Origin: an uncultured Eubacterium sp.
GTDB taxonomy: Bacteria; Bacillota; Clostridia; Lachnospirales; Lachnospiraceae
DNA: 40,210 nucleotides
Direction: 5' to 3'
NCBI GenBank assembly: GCA_904420085.1
Contig: CAJFUA010000003.1
Coordinates: 1 to 40,210, forward strand
In this document: in pieces, positions 32,024 to 40,210 of the stretch
Layout of the letters: the number at the start of each line of letters is the position of its first letter
Numbering within the stretch: position 1 is the first letter of the stretch
The notes under the pieces: model-generated
Database searches by the model: none
Told to the model about the DNA's origin: nothing
The model's input: only the letters and a program-made list of their open reading frames with translations
Position numbers and translations under genes: made by a program

Positions 32024-33151
32024 TTAATGATGACAGATGGAAAGTATCATTTCTTCCATCTGATCCATACATTGATCGAACTGCCACTGTTTTGCAAAAT
32101 CTGCGTATTCCAGACTGCGCTGTTCTTTTTCGGCAGGATGTTCCAGCCAATAGTCAATCTTCGCCGCCAAGTCCTTGGCATGATTGCACTGAAACAGATT
32201 TTTATCGTCCAATGCAAAATACTTTGTGGCAGAGCGGGGCGAGTTGTTAATGACAGGCACAAGACCGCAGGATATGGCCTCCAGACAGGAAATGGCCTCC
32301 AATTCAATCTCTGCGGCGTGTACATATAAATCAGCGGAACCGATCACATCTAAAAGCTCTTTTCTGGAGTAAAACTTCATAATGGGCTGTATGGGCAGAT
32401 GCTTTGCGGCGTATGTCCGTAATTTTTTCTTCTGCGGGCCGTCCCCGGCAAAAATTAACTGAATCCGGTTTCTGTATTTACTTTTATTCACCGCTTTCAG
32501 CAGGACAGAATGGGTTTTCTCCTTACTGTATCTTCCGATATATAAAATACGGAACAGTCCGTCGTTTTTCTTTTGTTTTGGAATATCCCGATTGAATTCA
32601 CGGTTTACCCCATTGGAAATTACGTGATGGGGTGTAATTCCCACCACGTTTTCAAAAGTATTGCAGATAAACTGTGTAGGATAATGAATAGCGTCACAGT
32701 ATTGATACAGGTGTTTAAAAAAGAACTTATAAACCCGGTTGTTAAAGCGCTGGGCATTCATTAAATGCAGATGGTTGGAAAAGTTTTCTGCCTGACAGTG
32801 AAAACCTGCAGATAATGGAATACCGTGTTTGTTACAATATTTTGCCACATAACATCCGGTCAGAAAAGGCACCATGACATGTACGGCATCAATGTCCTTT
32901 AAAGCCTTTCTGATAACTTTTTTATCCGGTCGGGCAATGGTTACGCCGTTCTTCTCCACATAGCCGTTCAAAGGTCCGGCATTTAAGGTTTTGACAATAT
33001 AATATCCGGGCTCGCCGATTTTATCTTTATCCGGGCAGATGATACGCACCTCATGCCCTTTTGCCCGAAGGAAGCGGATTAAATTCATGGCGGCAATGGT
33101 AGTTCCGTTATTTTCCTCTCCCAGCACATCGCTGACAACTGCAATTCTCAT
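32024..33151 (-). CDS. GT4-family glycosyltransferase
   Basis: A 375-residue sugar transferase of the GT-B fold. The N-terminal half starts MRIAVVSDVLGEENNGTT and contains HEVRIICPD and HVMVPFLTG. The C-terminal half carries RILYIGRYSKEKTHSVLLKA, FAGDGPQKKKL and ELEAISCLEAISCGLVPVI, the E-x7-E motif of GT4. The type resembles diacylglycerol glucosyltransferases that make membrane glycolipids in Firmicutes, and the PlsC-like gene downstream supports this, although capsule or other targets are possible. ATG at 33151 with ggag 5 nt upstream. Its promoter (33253-33281) is an extended -10 type. Confidence 0.85.
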   Translation of the reverse strand: MRIAVVSDVLGEENNGTTIAAMNLIRFLRAKGHEVRIICPDKDKIGEPGYYIVKTLNAGPLNGYVEKNGVTIARPDKKVIRKALKDIDAVHVMVPFLTGCYVAKYCNKHGIPLSAGFHCQAENFSNHLHLMNAQRFNNRVYKFFFKHLYQYCDAIHYPTQFICNTFENVVGITPHHVISNGVNREFNRDIPKQKKNDGLFRILYIGRYSKEKTHSVLLKAVNKSKYRNRIQLIFAGDGPQKKKLRTYAAKHLPIQPIMKFYSRKELLDVIGSADLYVHAAEIELEAISCLEAISCGLVPVINNSPRSATKYFALDDKNLFQCNHAKDLAAKIDYWLEHPAEKEQRSLEYADFAKQWQFDQCMDQMEEMILSICHH

Positions 33152-33252
33152 AACAACTCCGTTCCGCTGCCTGTCTTTTGCAGCGTAAATATCATAAATT
33201 CTTTTCTATATATTCAATAATATAAAAAATATGATTTTATTATTTGAAAAAT

Positions 33253-33281
33253 AGTATATCAGATTCATGGACTTTAAGCAA
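33253..33281 (-). promoter_or_regulatory. Minus-strand promoter of the GT4-plsC pair
   Basis: On the minus strand TTGCTT (33281-33276) and TATACT (33258-33253) are 17 nt apart, with TG one base before the -10. The leader of about 95 nt holds a CGCTGC/GCAGCG hairpin (33165-33185) just before the ribosome site. Confidence 0.6.
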
Positions 33282-33329
33282 AACCATACAAAATCCAACA
33301 TTTGTCTAATTTTAAAACAATCGGTTTAC

Positions 33330-33358
33330 TTGAAAAGAGCCCTTAAATTTTATATAAT
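33330..33358 (+). promoter_or_regulatory. Promoter of the hydratase gene
   Basis: TTGAAA (33330-33335) and TATAAT (33353-33358) are exactly 17 nt apart, back to back with the minus-strand promoter. The start codon follows within 40 nt. Confidence 0.78.
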
Positions 33359-33397
33359 AAAATGGACTGAACAGTTAGTAAAGTGTAGGAGGAAAAA

Positions 33398-35686
33398 ATG
33401 ATTAAGTTATCGAGTGGAGGAGCCTATCTCATCAACGGCACAGAAGTGATTGAGGAAGGCAACGAAGAATTATTAAAAAGTAAATTAGGAGATAAGTATC
33501 TTTCAAAAGAGGAAGCAGGAAAGAACACCATTGCTTTCGGTATTTTGAAAGAACATAATACATCAGGAAGTATGGACAAACTTCAGATTAAGTTTGACAA
33601 ACTTACTTCCCATGATATTACCTTTGTAGGAATTATTCAGACAGCCAGAGCGTCAGGACTTGAAAAGTTCCCAATCCCGTATGTATTGACCAACTGTCAC
33701 AACAGTTTATGTGCGGTAGGTGGAACAATTAATGAAGATGACCATATGTTCGGACTGACATGTGCTAAGAAATACGGCGGGGTTTACGTACCGCCACATC
33801 AGGCAGTTATCCATCAGTTTGCCAGAGAAATGCTGGCAGGCGGCGGAAAGATGATTCTGGGAAGTGACTCCCATACACGCTACGGCGCCCTTGGAACCAT
33901 GGCTATGGGCGAAGGCGGACCGGAGCTGGTAAAACAGCTTCTTTCCCAGACTTATGATATTAACCGACCGGAAGTCATCGGCGTTTATATGACAGGCGAG
34001 CCGGCAAAAGGCGTGGGACCACAGGACGTGGCACTTGCCATTATCGGTGAAGTGTTTGACAAAGGATATGTAAAGAATAAAGTGATGGAATTTGTGGGAC
34101 CGGGCGTTTCCAGTCTCAGTGCAGATTTCAGAATCGGTGTAGACGTAATGACCACGGAGACCACCTGTCTTTCTTCTATTTGGAGAACGGATGAGCAGAT
34201 TAAAGAATTTTATGAGATTCACGGCAGAGTGGATGAGTATAAAGAGTTAAATCCGGGTCAGGTTGCATACTATGACGGAATGGTTTACGTAGATTTATCA
34301 AAAATCAAACCGATGATTGCCATGCCGTTCCATCCGAGCAACACATACACCATCGATGAAGTCAATGCAAATCTGGAAGACATTTTAAGAGATGTGGAAA
34401 AGAAAGCTCTGGTATCTTTGGACGGACAGGTTGATTTTAAACTGACCGACAAAATCAGAGACGGCAAATTATATGTGGATCAGGGAATTATCGCCGGATG
34501 TGCAGGCGGAGGATTTGAAAATATCTGTGCGGCAGCAGATATTTTAGACGGTAAGAGCATTGGAGCAGATGAGTTTACCCTTAGCGTATATCCTGCATCC
34601 ATGCCGGTATATATGGAACTGATTAAAAATGGTGCGGCAGCTTCCATTATGGGGGCAGGCGGCGTGATGAAGACGGCGTTCTGCGGACCATGTTTCGGAG
34701 CGGGAGACACACCGGCAAACAATGCATTCAGTATCAGACATTCCACCAGAAACTTCCCGAACAGAGAGGGAAGCAAGTTGCAGAACGGACAGATTTCATC
34801 CGTTGCACTGATGGACGCAAGATCCATCGCGGCCACAGCGGCCAATAAGGGATACCTGACATCGGCTACAGATTTGGATGTGGAATATAAAGAACGGAAA
34901 TATCATTTTGACAGTTCTATTTACGAAAACAGAGTGTTTGATTCAAAGGGTGTGGCTGACCCGGATACAGAGATTCATTTTGGTCCGAACATTAAGGACT
35001 GGCCGGAAATGGTTGCACTGACAGACCATCTGTTATTGAAAGTGGTATCAGAGATACATGACCCTGTAACCACCACAGACGAGTTGATCCCATCTGGGGA
35101 AACTTCTTCTTACCGTTCCAATCCGCTGGGACTGGCAGAGTTTGCTTTATCAAGAAAAGACCCTGAGTATGTAGGAAAAGCCAAGGAAGTACAGCGGGCA
35201 GAAAAGATTCGTCAGGAGGGAAGTTGTCCATGCGGACATTCAGAAATTTTTGAGAAAGTCTGGAAAGATATTAAAGCAGCGTTTCCGGATATGGAATTAA
35301 ACAGAAACACCATGGGTATCGGCAGCACCATTTATGCAGTAAAACCGGGAGACGGTTCCGCCAGAGAGCAGGCGGCATCCTGCCAGAAGGTTCTTGGCGG
35401 ATGGGCAAACATTGCACAGGAATATGCCACAAAGAGATACCGTTCCAACCTGATTAACTGGGGAATGCTTCCATTTATTTATGAGGAAGAGGAACTTCCG
35501 TTTAAGAAGGATGATTATCTGTTTATTCCAAACATTGCGGAAGCGGTAAGAAATAAAGCGACGGAGATTCCGGCATATGTATATGGAAAAGAAATGAAGC
35601 CATTCACATTAAAACTGGGAGAAATGACGGATGATGAGAGAGACATTATTTTAAAAGGATGTCTGATTAACTATAACAGAGTATAG
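33398..35686 (+). CDS. Aconitase-superfamily hydratase, YbhJ type
   Basis: A 762-residue iron-sulfur hydratase. The likely 4Fe-4S ligands are C257 in TTCLSS, and C429 and C432 in FCGPC. Aconitase-type blocks [20 protein letters not shown] (around 150-172) and [10 protein letters not shown] (around 366-375) are present. The length and the early sequence [27 protein letters not shown] are those of YbhJ-type proteins rather than AcnA or AcnB, so the substrate may not be citrate. Gtaggagg precedes the ATG. It is read toward the branching-enzyme gene 49 nt on, possibly as one unit. The substrate and metabolic role are unknown. Confidence 0.85.
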   Translation: MIKLSSGGAYLINGTEVIEEGNEELLKSKLGDKYLSKEEAGKNTIAFGILKEHNTSGSMDKLQIKFDKLTSHDITFVGIIQTARASGLEKFPIPYVLTNCHNSLCAVGGTINEDDHMFGLTCAKKYGGVYVPPHQAVIHQFAREMLAGGGKMILGSDSHTRYGALGTMAMGEGGPELVKQLLSQTYDINRPEVIGVYMTGEPAKGVGPQDVALAIIGEVFDKGYVKNKVMEFVGPGVSSLSADFRIGVDVMTTETTCLSSIWRTDEQIKEFYEIHGRVDEYKELNPGQVAYYDGMVYVDLSKIKPMIAMPFHPSNTYTIDEVNANLEDILRDVEKKALVSLDGQVDFKLTDKIRDGKLYVDQGIIAGCAGGGFENICAAADILDGKSIGADEFTLSVYPASMPVYMELIKNGAAASIMGAGGVMKTAFCGPCFGAGDTPANNAFSIRHSTRNFPNREGSKLQNGQISSVALMDARSIAATAANKGYLTSATDLDVEYKERKYHFDSSIYENRVFDSKGVADPDTEIHFGPNIKDWPEMVALTDHLLLKVVSEIHDPVTTTDELIPSGETSSYRSNPLGLAEFALSRKDPEYVGKAKEVQRAEKIRQEGSCPCGHSEIFEKVWKDIKAAFPDMELNRNTMGIGSTIYAVKPGDGSAREQAASCQKVLGGWANIAQEYATKRYRSNLINWGMLPFIYEEEELPFKKDDYLFIPNIAEAVRNKATEIPAYVYGKEMKPFTLKLGEMTDDERDIILKGCLINYNRV

Positions 35687-35735
35687 AAGACAAAAACTAT
35701 CAAACAGCGTAATGGTACGCGGGAAGGAAAACCAT

Positions 35736-37718
35736 ATGGGAAATAAAAGAGCGATAACAAAAGATGACTGCTATCTGTTTGGAAAAGGTACTCATTATGA
35801 AATTTATGAGAAACTGGGGGCCCATGTAACAGAAATAGACGGAGTGAAAGGAACATACTTTGCAGTATGGGCACCAAACGCTGAAAACGTTGCCGTCATC
35901 GGTGATTTTAATGACTGGCTGGGATTCAATCACAACATGAAAATGGAAAATGATTCCGGAATTTGGGAATTGTTCATTCCGGAAGTGGAAGAGGGAGCCA
36001 TGTACAAATATGTAATCTCCACGCAGACAGGAGATACATTGTATAAATCAGACCCATATGGAAACTGGGCGGAACTTCGTCCAGGTAATGCTTCGCGTGT
36101 GGCAGATATTGATTCCTATCAATGGAATGATTCAAAATGGATTCATCAGAAAGCATCCGAAAATCACTATGAGCAGCCTATGTCCATTTATGAAGTACAT
36201 CCCGGTTCATGGCGAAAAGAATTTAAAGGACCGGATGACGAGGACGGTTTTTATGACTATCACCGAATGGCAGATGAACTGGTAAAATATGTGGTTGATA
36301 TGGGATATACCCATGTGGAATTAATGGGCATTCTGGAGCATCCTTTTGACGGTTCCTGGGGATATCAGGTGGTAGGATATTATGCGCCTACCTCCAGATA
36401 CGGAACACCGCAGGATTTCATGTATCTGGTTGATTCCTTCCATAAGGCAGGGATTGCCGTGATTCTTGACTGGGTTCCGGCGCATTTCCCAAGAGATGCT
36501 CACGGACTGGCTTTCTTTGATGGAACTCCTCTCTATGAATACGCAGATTCCAGAATGGGAGAGCACCCTGACTGGGGTACAAAAGTATTTGATTACTCTA
36601 AAACAGAGGTAAGTAATTTCCTGATTGCAAATGCATTGTTCTGGGTAGAAAAATATCATATAGACGGACTCAGAGTGGATGCGGTAGCGTCCATGCTCTA
36701 TCGGGATTACGGCAGAGAGGACGGACAATGGCTGCCAAATAAATACGGCGGAAAAGAAAATCTGGAAGCCATAGAATTTTTCAAACATTTAAGCAGTATT
36801 ATGCGGTATAGAAATCCGAGAGCCTATGTAATTGCAGAAGAATCCACTGCATGGCCGAAGGTAACAGCAACACCGGAAGAGGACGGTTTAGGATTTTCTT
36901 ACAAATGGAATATGGGATGGATGCATGACTTTTTGGAATACACAAAACTGGACCCGTATTTCAAGAAAAATAATCATAATAAGATGACCTTTGGTATGAC
37001 CTATGCGTTCAGCGAGAATTTTATCTTAGTATTGTCCCATGATGAGGTAGTGCATTTGAAATGTTCCATGCTGAATAAAATGCCGGGTTATCCGTCGGAT
37101 AAGTTTAAAAATCTGAAAACTGCGTATACTTTCATGATGGGACATCCGGGACGTAAACTGCTGTTTATGGGACAGGAATTTGCCCAGTTGCAGGAATGGT
37201 CGGAAAAGAGAAGTCTGGACTGGTATCTGTTGGATGAACCGGAACATAAGGATATGCAGGGGTATGTGAAAAAACTGCTCCATATGTATAAGAAATATCC
37301 GGCATTGTATACAGAGACAAAAGGATACGGTGCGTTTGAGTGGATTAATGCAGATGATGCAGAAAGAAGCATCTTCAGTTTTATCCGAAAGACCACAGAG
37401 CCGGATTACAAGAATTCCATTGGCTTCGTGTGCAGTTTCACCCCGATAGAACGGGAAGATTATTGCGTAGGCGTGCCAAAAGCAGGCGTGTACAAGAGAA
37501 TTCTGACGACGGAGTCGGGAGATACGGAGACTGTAAAATATAAAGCCGTGAAAAAGGAATGCGACGGTATGCCGTACAGATTGGAAATTCCACTGAGGCC
37601 GTTTGAATCGGTGGTATTTGAATTTCCCAAGGTAAAAAAGAATACACCAAATGCTTCCAGAAAAAAGGCGGTAAAGAAAAGTCCCCAGAAGGAAAAGAAA
37701 ACAAAAACTAAAAAATAA
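35736..37718 (+). CDS. glgB: 1,4-alpha-glucan branching enzyme
   Basis: GH13 enzyme (660 residues) that cuts alpha-1,4 glucan and rejoins it by alpha-1,6 bonds, making glycogen branches. The ATG at 35736 has aagga 8 nt upstream; the earlier in-frame ATG at 35712 has no site. An N-terminal CBM48-like domain (YFAVWAPNAENVAVIGDFNDW, about 35-55) precedes the barrel. The nucleophile is D315 in DGLRVDAVASM, the acid/base E368 in IAEEST, and the stabilising Asp D436 in LSHDEVVH. DWVPAHFPRDAHGLAFFDG is present. The last 30 residues are an unusual Lys-rich tail. No other glycogen genes lie in the window. Confidence 0.95.
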   Translation: MGNKRAITKDDCYLFGKGTHYEIYEKLGAHVTEIDGVKGTYFAVWAPNAENVAVIGDFNDWLGFNHNMKMENDSGIWELFIPEVEEGAMYKYVISTQTGDTLYKSDPYGNWAELRPGNASRVADIDSYQWNDSKWIHQKASENHYEQPMSIYEVHPGSWRKEFKGPDDEDGFYDYHRMADELVKYVVDMGYTHVELMGILEHPFDGSWGYQVVGYYAPTSRYGTPQDFMYLVDSFHKAGIAVILDWVPAHFPRDAHGLAFFDGTPLYEYADSRMGEHPDWGTKVFDYSKTEVSNFLIANALFWVEKYHIDGLRVDAVASMLYRDYGREDGQWLPNKYGGKENLEAIEFFKHLSSIMRYRNPRAYVIAEESTAWPKVTATPEEDGLGFSYKWNMGWMHDFLEYTKLDPYFKKNNHNKMTFGMTYAFSENFILVLSHDEVVHLKCSMLNKMPGYPSDKFKNLKTAYTFMMGHPGRKLLFMGQEFAQLQEWSEKRSLDWYLLDEPEHKDMQGYVKKLLHMYKKYPALYTETKGYGAFEWINADDAERSIFSFIRKTTEPDYKNSIGFVCSFTPIEREDYCVGVPKAGVYKRILTTESGDTETVKYKAVKKECDGMPYRLEIPLRPFESVVFEFPKVKKNTPNASRKKAVKKSPQKEKKTKTKK

Positions 37719-37728
37719 ATAAGTTACT

Positions 37729-37756
37729 AAAGGGCGGTTGAGAACTGCCCTTTCCG
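37729..37756 (+). terminator. Hairpin terminator after glgB
   Basis: AAAGGGC (37729-37735) pairs with GCCCTTT (37747-37753), with inner GTT/AAC. The T tract is short, so termination may be incomplete. Confidence 0.6.
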
Positions 37757-37813
37757 TGCATAATAACATATTATTTTCCGTGAAGAGTTTACTTTGGAAA
37801 GCAGGAGATTTAT

Positions 37814-39925
37814 ATGAAGAAAAAAGTAATTGCAATTGTCTCGATTCTGCTGCTGATTATCGTGGCAGTGACGATGGCAATGGTATTTAAAACAAAACAG
37901 GCAGAAAAAAATGAAAAAGAAGAGAAGGCAAAGGAAACGACCAATGCTGTTCCGGTCATGCGTGTTCTTTATGGAGAAGAGGTCGTAGGAAAAATAGAAG
38001 GATACACAATGGACATGAATGAGAGCCGTATGCGTGATGTGCTGATTCCTGTTGCTGAAAACCATAGAGTTCCGCTGAAAATTACGGTCAATGACAATCA
38101 GATTGAATCCATCTCTTATGAATTAAAGGAACTGAAAGAAGATAAGCTGATAGACAATGGTGAGATTAAAAACTGGAAAAGCAGTGAAGGCGTGATTAGT
38201 GCTTCCTATGAAGCCAGCGCCATTATGGAGCAGGGAAAAGAATATTTTCTGAAGTTTGTAATTTCTACGGACAAGCATGAGAAAATCAACTATTATACCA
38301 GAGCCATGGTAACCAATCGGAATTTTGTGCCGGAACAGATTGCTTTTGCAAAGAAGTTCAGTGAAGATACATTTAGTGAGGAAAAAGGTTTAAAACTGGC
38401 GGCTTATCTGGAACCGGACTCGGACTATGCCACAGACAGTCTGGGGCAGGTCACCATCCGTTCCAGCATCGGTATGTTAATCTGGAAAACCCTGCGGCCT
38501 AAAAAAACTGTTCAGACGGAAGTTTCGGTAAAAGATATGTGTATCAAAGACACCGGCGAGGCAGGCACATATACATTAAACTATGAAATAAAGGCGACCA
38601 ACGGACAAAAAGAAGAAGAAAAATATAACGTTGCCGAAACCATTACCGTGTGGAGCTTTCAGGGAAAAAACTATGTGCTGGCATATAACCGGGAAGTGAG
38701 TCAGCAGTGGGAGTGCACGAAAAACAATGTAGGCGACTCTTTTATTGATTTAGGAATACAGAAACAGAGCGAAATCAAACATGTGGAAAGTGAAAACGGA
38801 CAGTTTATCTCTTACGAAATAAACGGGGATGTTTATGTGATGGACATAACAGGAAAAAATATCCGTCCGGTATTTCAATTAAAAGCAAAAGACAGTGAGG
38901 AACTTTATAAAACGAAAGCAAGAGTCATGAACGTCAGTGATGAGGGGAATGTGCAGTATCTGATTTATGGTTACAGCCCAAGTGGAAACCATGCAGGAAA
39001 AAACGGAATCTCTGTCATGAGTTATAACCGGGAAAATAATTATTCGGAGGAAATTGCCTTTATTCCATGTGATACGCCGGCACAGATTTTAGAAAGAGAA
39101 ATGAGCGAACTATGTTATCAGGGTGACGGCACCGTGTATATCATGATATCTAACACCATTTATTTTGCCAATCTGAAAACCAAGGAGTGGGGTACACTGA
39201 TAGAAAATGTGGAAGAGGGAAGCTGTGTGGTAAGCGGTGCAGGAAATTTGATTGCTTACAATACGGACGGAATGCTTTATGGAAGCGACAGCATAACGGT
39301 TGTGGATTTGTCCAATGGAAATAAGCAGGAGATAAAGGAAGACGGGAAAAAAGTAACGGTATGTGGATATACCGGAGATAATCTGGTATATGGAACCGCT
39401 GAAGTTAAGGTGAAAAAGAAGTATAACCGATTTCCAATGACTACATTAAAGATTGTAGATAAAGATTTAAAAGAAGTAAAAACATATAAAAAATCCGGGG
39501 TGATTCTGTCAGATGTAGAGGTGACAGACACGGTGATCAGTTTTAACCGCTGGAAAAACAATAAGAAACTGGAAGAAGAACAGCTGCTTAACAATTTAGA
39601 AGAAAAACAGGCGGTGGCAAAATCCAGTTACTATATGGATGATGTGAAAGTACGGGAACTGGCACTGTCGTTTATTAATAATCTTGATGCCAACATTGAG
39701 TTGAACATTCAGCCTTTGGGAGGAGTGAAATTCAGCAGTAACGCAGAGGTAGATTCCAATTTTGTGGAATCAGCGGAAAAGAAGTTCTATGTGTATGGGT
39801 ACGGAAAACTACAGGGTATTTATACAGACCAGAAAGAAGCAGAGCGTGCAGCAAAAGAAACATTCGGTCTGGTGGTCAGTAATCAGGGCGCCAAAATCTG
39901 GACCTTTGAGGAAAACTATGAGTAA
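37814..39925 (+). CDS. Large membrane-anchored extracytoplasmic protein, unknown function
   Basis: A 703-residue protein I do not recognise. Gcaggag precedes the ATG. One membrane segment (residues 4-24) is followed by a charged linker and a large outside region. Residues 45-270 look like two beta-rich domains. Residues about 290-590 show propeller-like repeats (ISYEINGDVYVMDITGKN, VQYLIYGYSPSG, LIAYNTDGMLYGSDSITVVDLSNGN). A helical segment near 625 (YMDDVKVRELALSFINNL) precedes a C-terminal domain of about 60 residues (FYVYGYGKLQGIYTDQKEAERAA, ending GAKIWTFEENYE) with a SPOR-like alternation of strand and helix. Wall binding or sensing is possible but inferred. It is followed by a strong terminator. 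Confidence 0.6.
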   Translation: MKKKVIAIVSILLLIIVAVTMAMVFKTKQAEKNEKEEKAKETTNAVPVMRVLYGEEVVGKIEGYTMDMNESRMRDVLIPVAENHRVPLKITVNDNQIESISYELKELKEDKLIDNGEIKNWKSSEGVISASYEASAIMEQGKEYFLKFVISTDKHEKINYYTRAMVTNRNFVPEQIAFAKKFSEDTFSEEKGLKLAAYLEPDSDYATDSLGQVTIRSSIGMLIWKTLRPKKTVQTEVSVKDMCIKDTGEAGTYTLNYEIKATNGQKEEEKYNVAETITVWSFQGKNYVLAYNREVSQQWECTKNNVGDSFIDLGIQKQSEIKHVESENGQFISYEINGDVYVMDITGKNIRPVFQLKAKDSEELYKTKARVMNVSDEGNVQYLIYGYSPSGNHAGKNGISVMSYNRENNYSEEIAFIPCDTPAQILEREMSELCYQGDGTVYIMISNTIYFANLKTKEWGTLIENVEEGSCVVSGAGNLIAYNTDGMLYGSDSITVVDLSNGNKQEIKEDGKKVTVCGYTGDNLVYGTAEVKVKKKYNRFPMTTLKIVDKDLKEVKTYKKSGVILSDVEVTDTVISFNRWKNNKKLEEEQLLNNLEEKQAVAKSSYYMDDVKVRELALSFINNLDANIELNIQPLGGVKFSSNAEVDSNFVESAEKKFYVYGYGKLQGIYTDQKEAERAAKETFGLVVSNQGAKIWTFEENYE

Positions 39926-39934
39926 CTGTATTTT

Positions 39935-39980
39935 ATATCGGGAAAAGATGAGTGAAATCGTCTTTTCCCGATATTTTTTA
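39935..39980 (+). terminator. Strong intrinsic terminator after the last gene
   Basis: ATATCGGGAAAAGA (39935-39948) pairs perfectly with TCTTTTCCCGATAT (39961-39974), followed by TTTTTTA. Confidence 0.9.
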
Positions 39981-39985
39981 TAGAA

Positions 39986-40032
39986 ATGTAAAGTTTTTAT
40001 CTGCCTGCCATGAAACAATTATAACTTTACAT
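39986..40032. repeat. 10-bp perfect inverted repeat near the right edge
   Basis: ATGTAAAGTT (39986-39995) and AACTTTACAT (40023-40032) are exact inverse copies 27 bp apart, in a stretch with no gene. It could be an operator, a leader structure, or the edge of a mobile segment. No transposase is near. Confidence 0.5.
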
Positions 40033-40165
40033 GTAAAAAAGATTATTCTTTGAGTTTTTCGATGTATTTTCAATATTCAATCCCACATGCGCATACCAAA
40101 TTACATATCACAAGTTCTTATATAGGTTATGCCCATATAATGGTGTAAAAAGAAAATAATAAAAA

Positions 40166-40186
40166 AACGAGCCAAAGTGCTCACCT
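40166..40186 (-). terminator. Candidate terminator of a minus-strand gene beyond the edge
   Basis: On the minus strand, GAGCACTTTGGCTC is a 4-bp stem with a 6-nt loop followed by G and seven T residues. It suggests a gene on the minus strand ending just past the window, but the stem is short. Confidence 0.4.
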
Positions 40187-40210
40187 TTAGGTATAATTAA
40201 GTTTCCCACA

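Noticed and set aside
1-40210. CRISPR array, prophage or complete insertion sequence
   Set aside because: No regularly spaced repeats, Cas proteins, phage structural genes, integrase or transposase were found on either strand.

Overview
The window reads as chromosomal DNA of a low-GC, Gram-positive anaerobe, most likely a member of the Lachnospiraceae (Clostridia). The grounds are AT-rich DNA with purine-rich Shine-Dalgarno sites, a Tad/Flp pilus operon of the clostridial type (Flp1-like pilin, DUF5702-like protein, DUF6382/FHA protein), Lys-rich secreted proteins with Big_2-like repeats, a domain-swapped GH3 beta-glucosidase, a phenylacetate-CoA ligase plus ACT protein pair, and glycogen branching enzyme. 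No genus can be fixed from sequence alone. No prophage, CRISPR array or complete insertion sequence was seen.

Layout. 1-6877 (+): distal half of a Tad pilus operon, beginning with a tadB that lacks its 5' end, then a tadC-like gene with an extra Ig-like extracytoplasmic insert, Flp pilin, a DUF5702-like protein, two TadE-type pseudopilins, the A24 prepilin peptidase and a DUF6382-FHA protein. 6942-7667: Sir2 deacylase. 7813-11005: an envelope cluster made of a membrane protein with a degenerate MPN/JAB fold and a LysM, a DUF5711-like membrane-anchored protein, and a CvpA-family protein. 11077-11289: tRNA-Glu and tRNA-Cys, each with its own promoter. 11431-16229: secreted or envelope proteins, including a Big_2/NlpC-P60 hydrolase and a small DUF951 protein that lies just below a 60-aa cutoff. 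16334-18253: a YtrA-type GntR/ABC operon with a perfect 22-bp palindrome at its start site.

18254-19414 is a very AT-rich stretch holding a possible small RNA and a secreted matrixin-like metalloprotease broken by one in-frame TAG; a lipoprotein follows. 20310-21357 is the rpsF-ssb-rpsR operon. 21531-26025 has a CAP/SCP-domain secreted protein, a DUF6070-like protein, a convergent BaiA-like SDR oxidoreductase and an SH3b protein with a lysozyme-like C-terminal domain. 26152-27898 (-): ACT-domain protein and phenylacetate-CoA ligase. 28279-31044 (+): permuted GH3 glycosidase. 31147-33151 (-): PlsC-like acyltransferase and GT4 glycosyltransferase, probably membrane glycolipid synthesis. 33398-39925 (+): YbhJ-type hydratase of the aconitase superfamily, glycogen branching enzyme, and a large uncharacterised membrane-anchored protein. 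The last 285 bp hold a terminator, a 10-bp inverted repeat and a candidate minus-strand terminator for a gene beyond the edge.

The strongest candidates for new biology are the MPN-TM-LysM protein, whose JAMM histidines are replaced; the TadC-like protein with an Ig-like insert together with a pseudopilin carrying tandem Cys/His motifs; and the amber-interrupted metalloprotease. None amounts to a demonstrated new system. Family assignments rest on motif reading, with no database search.
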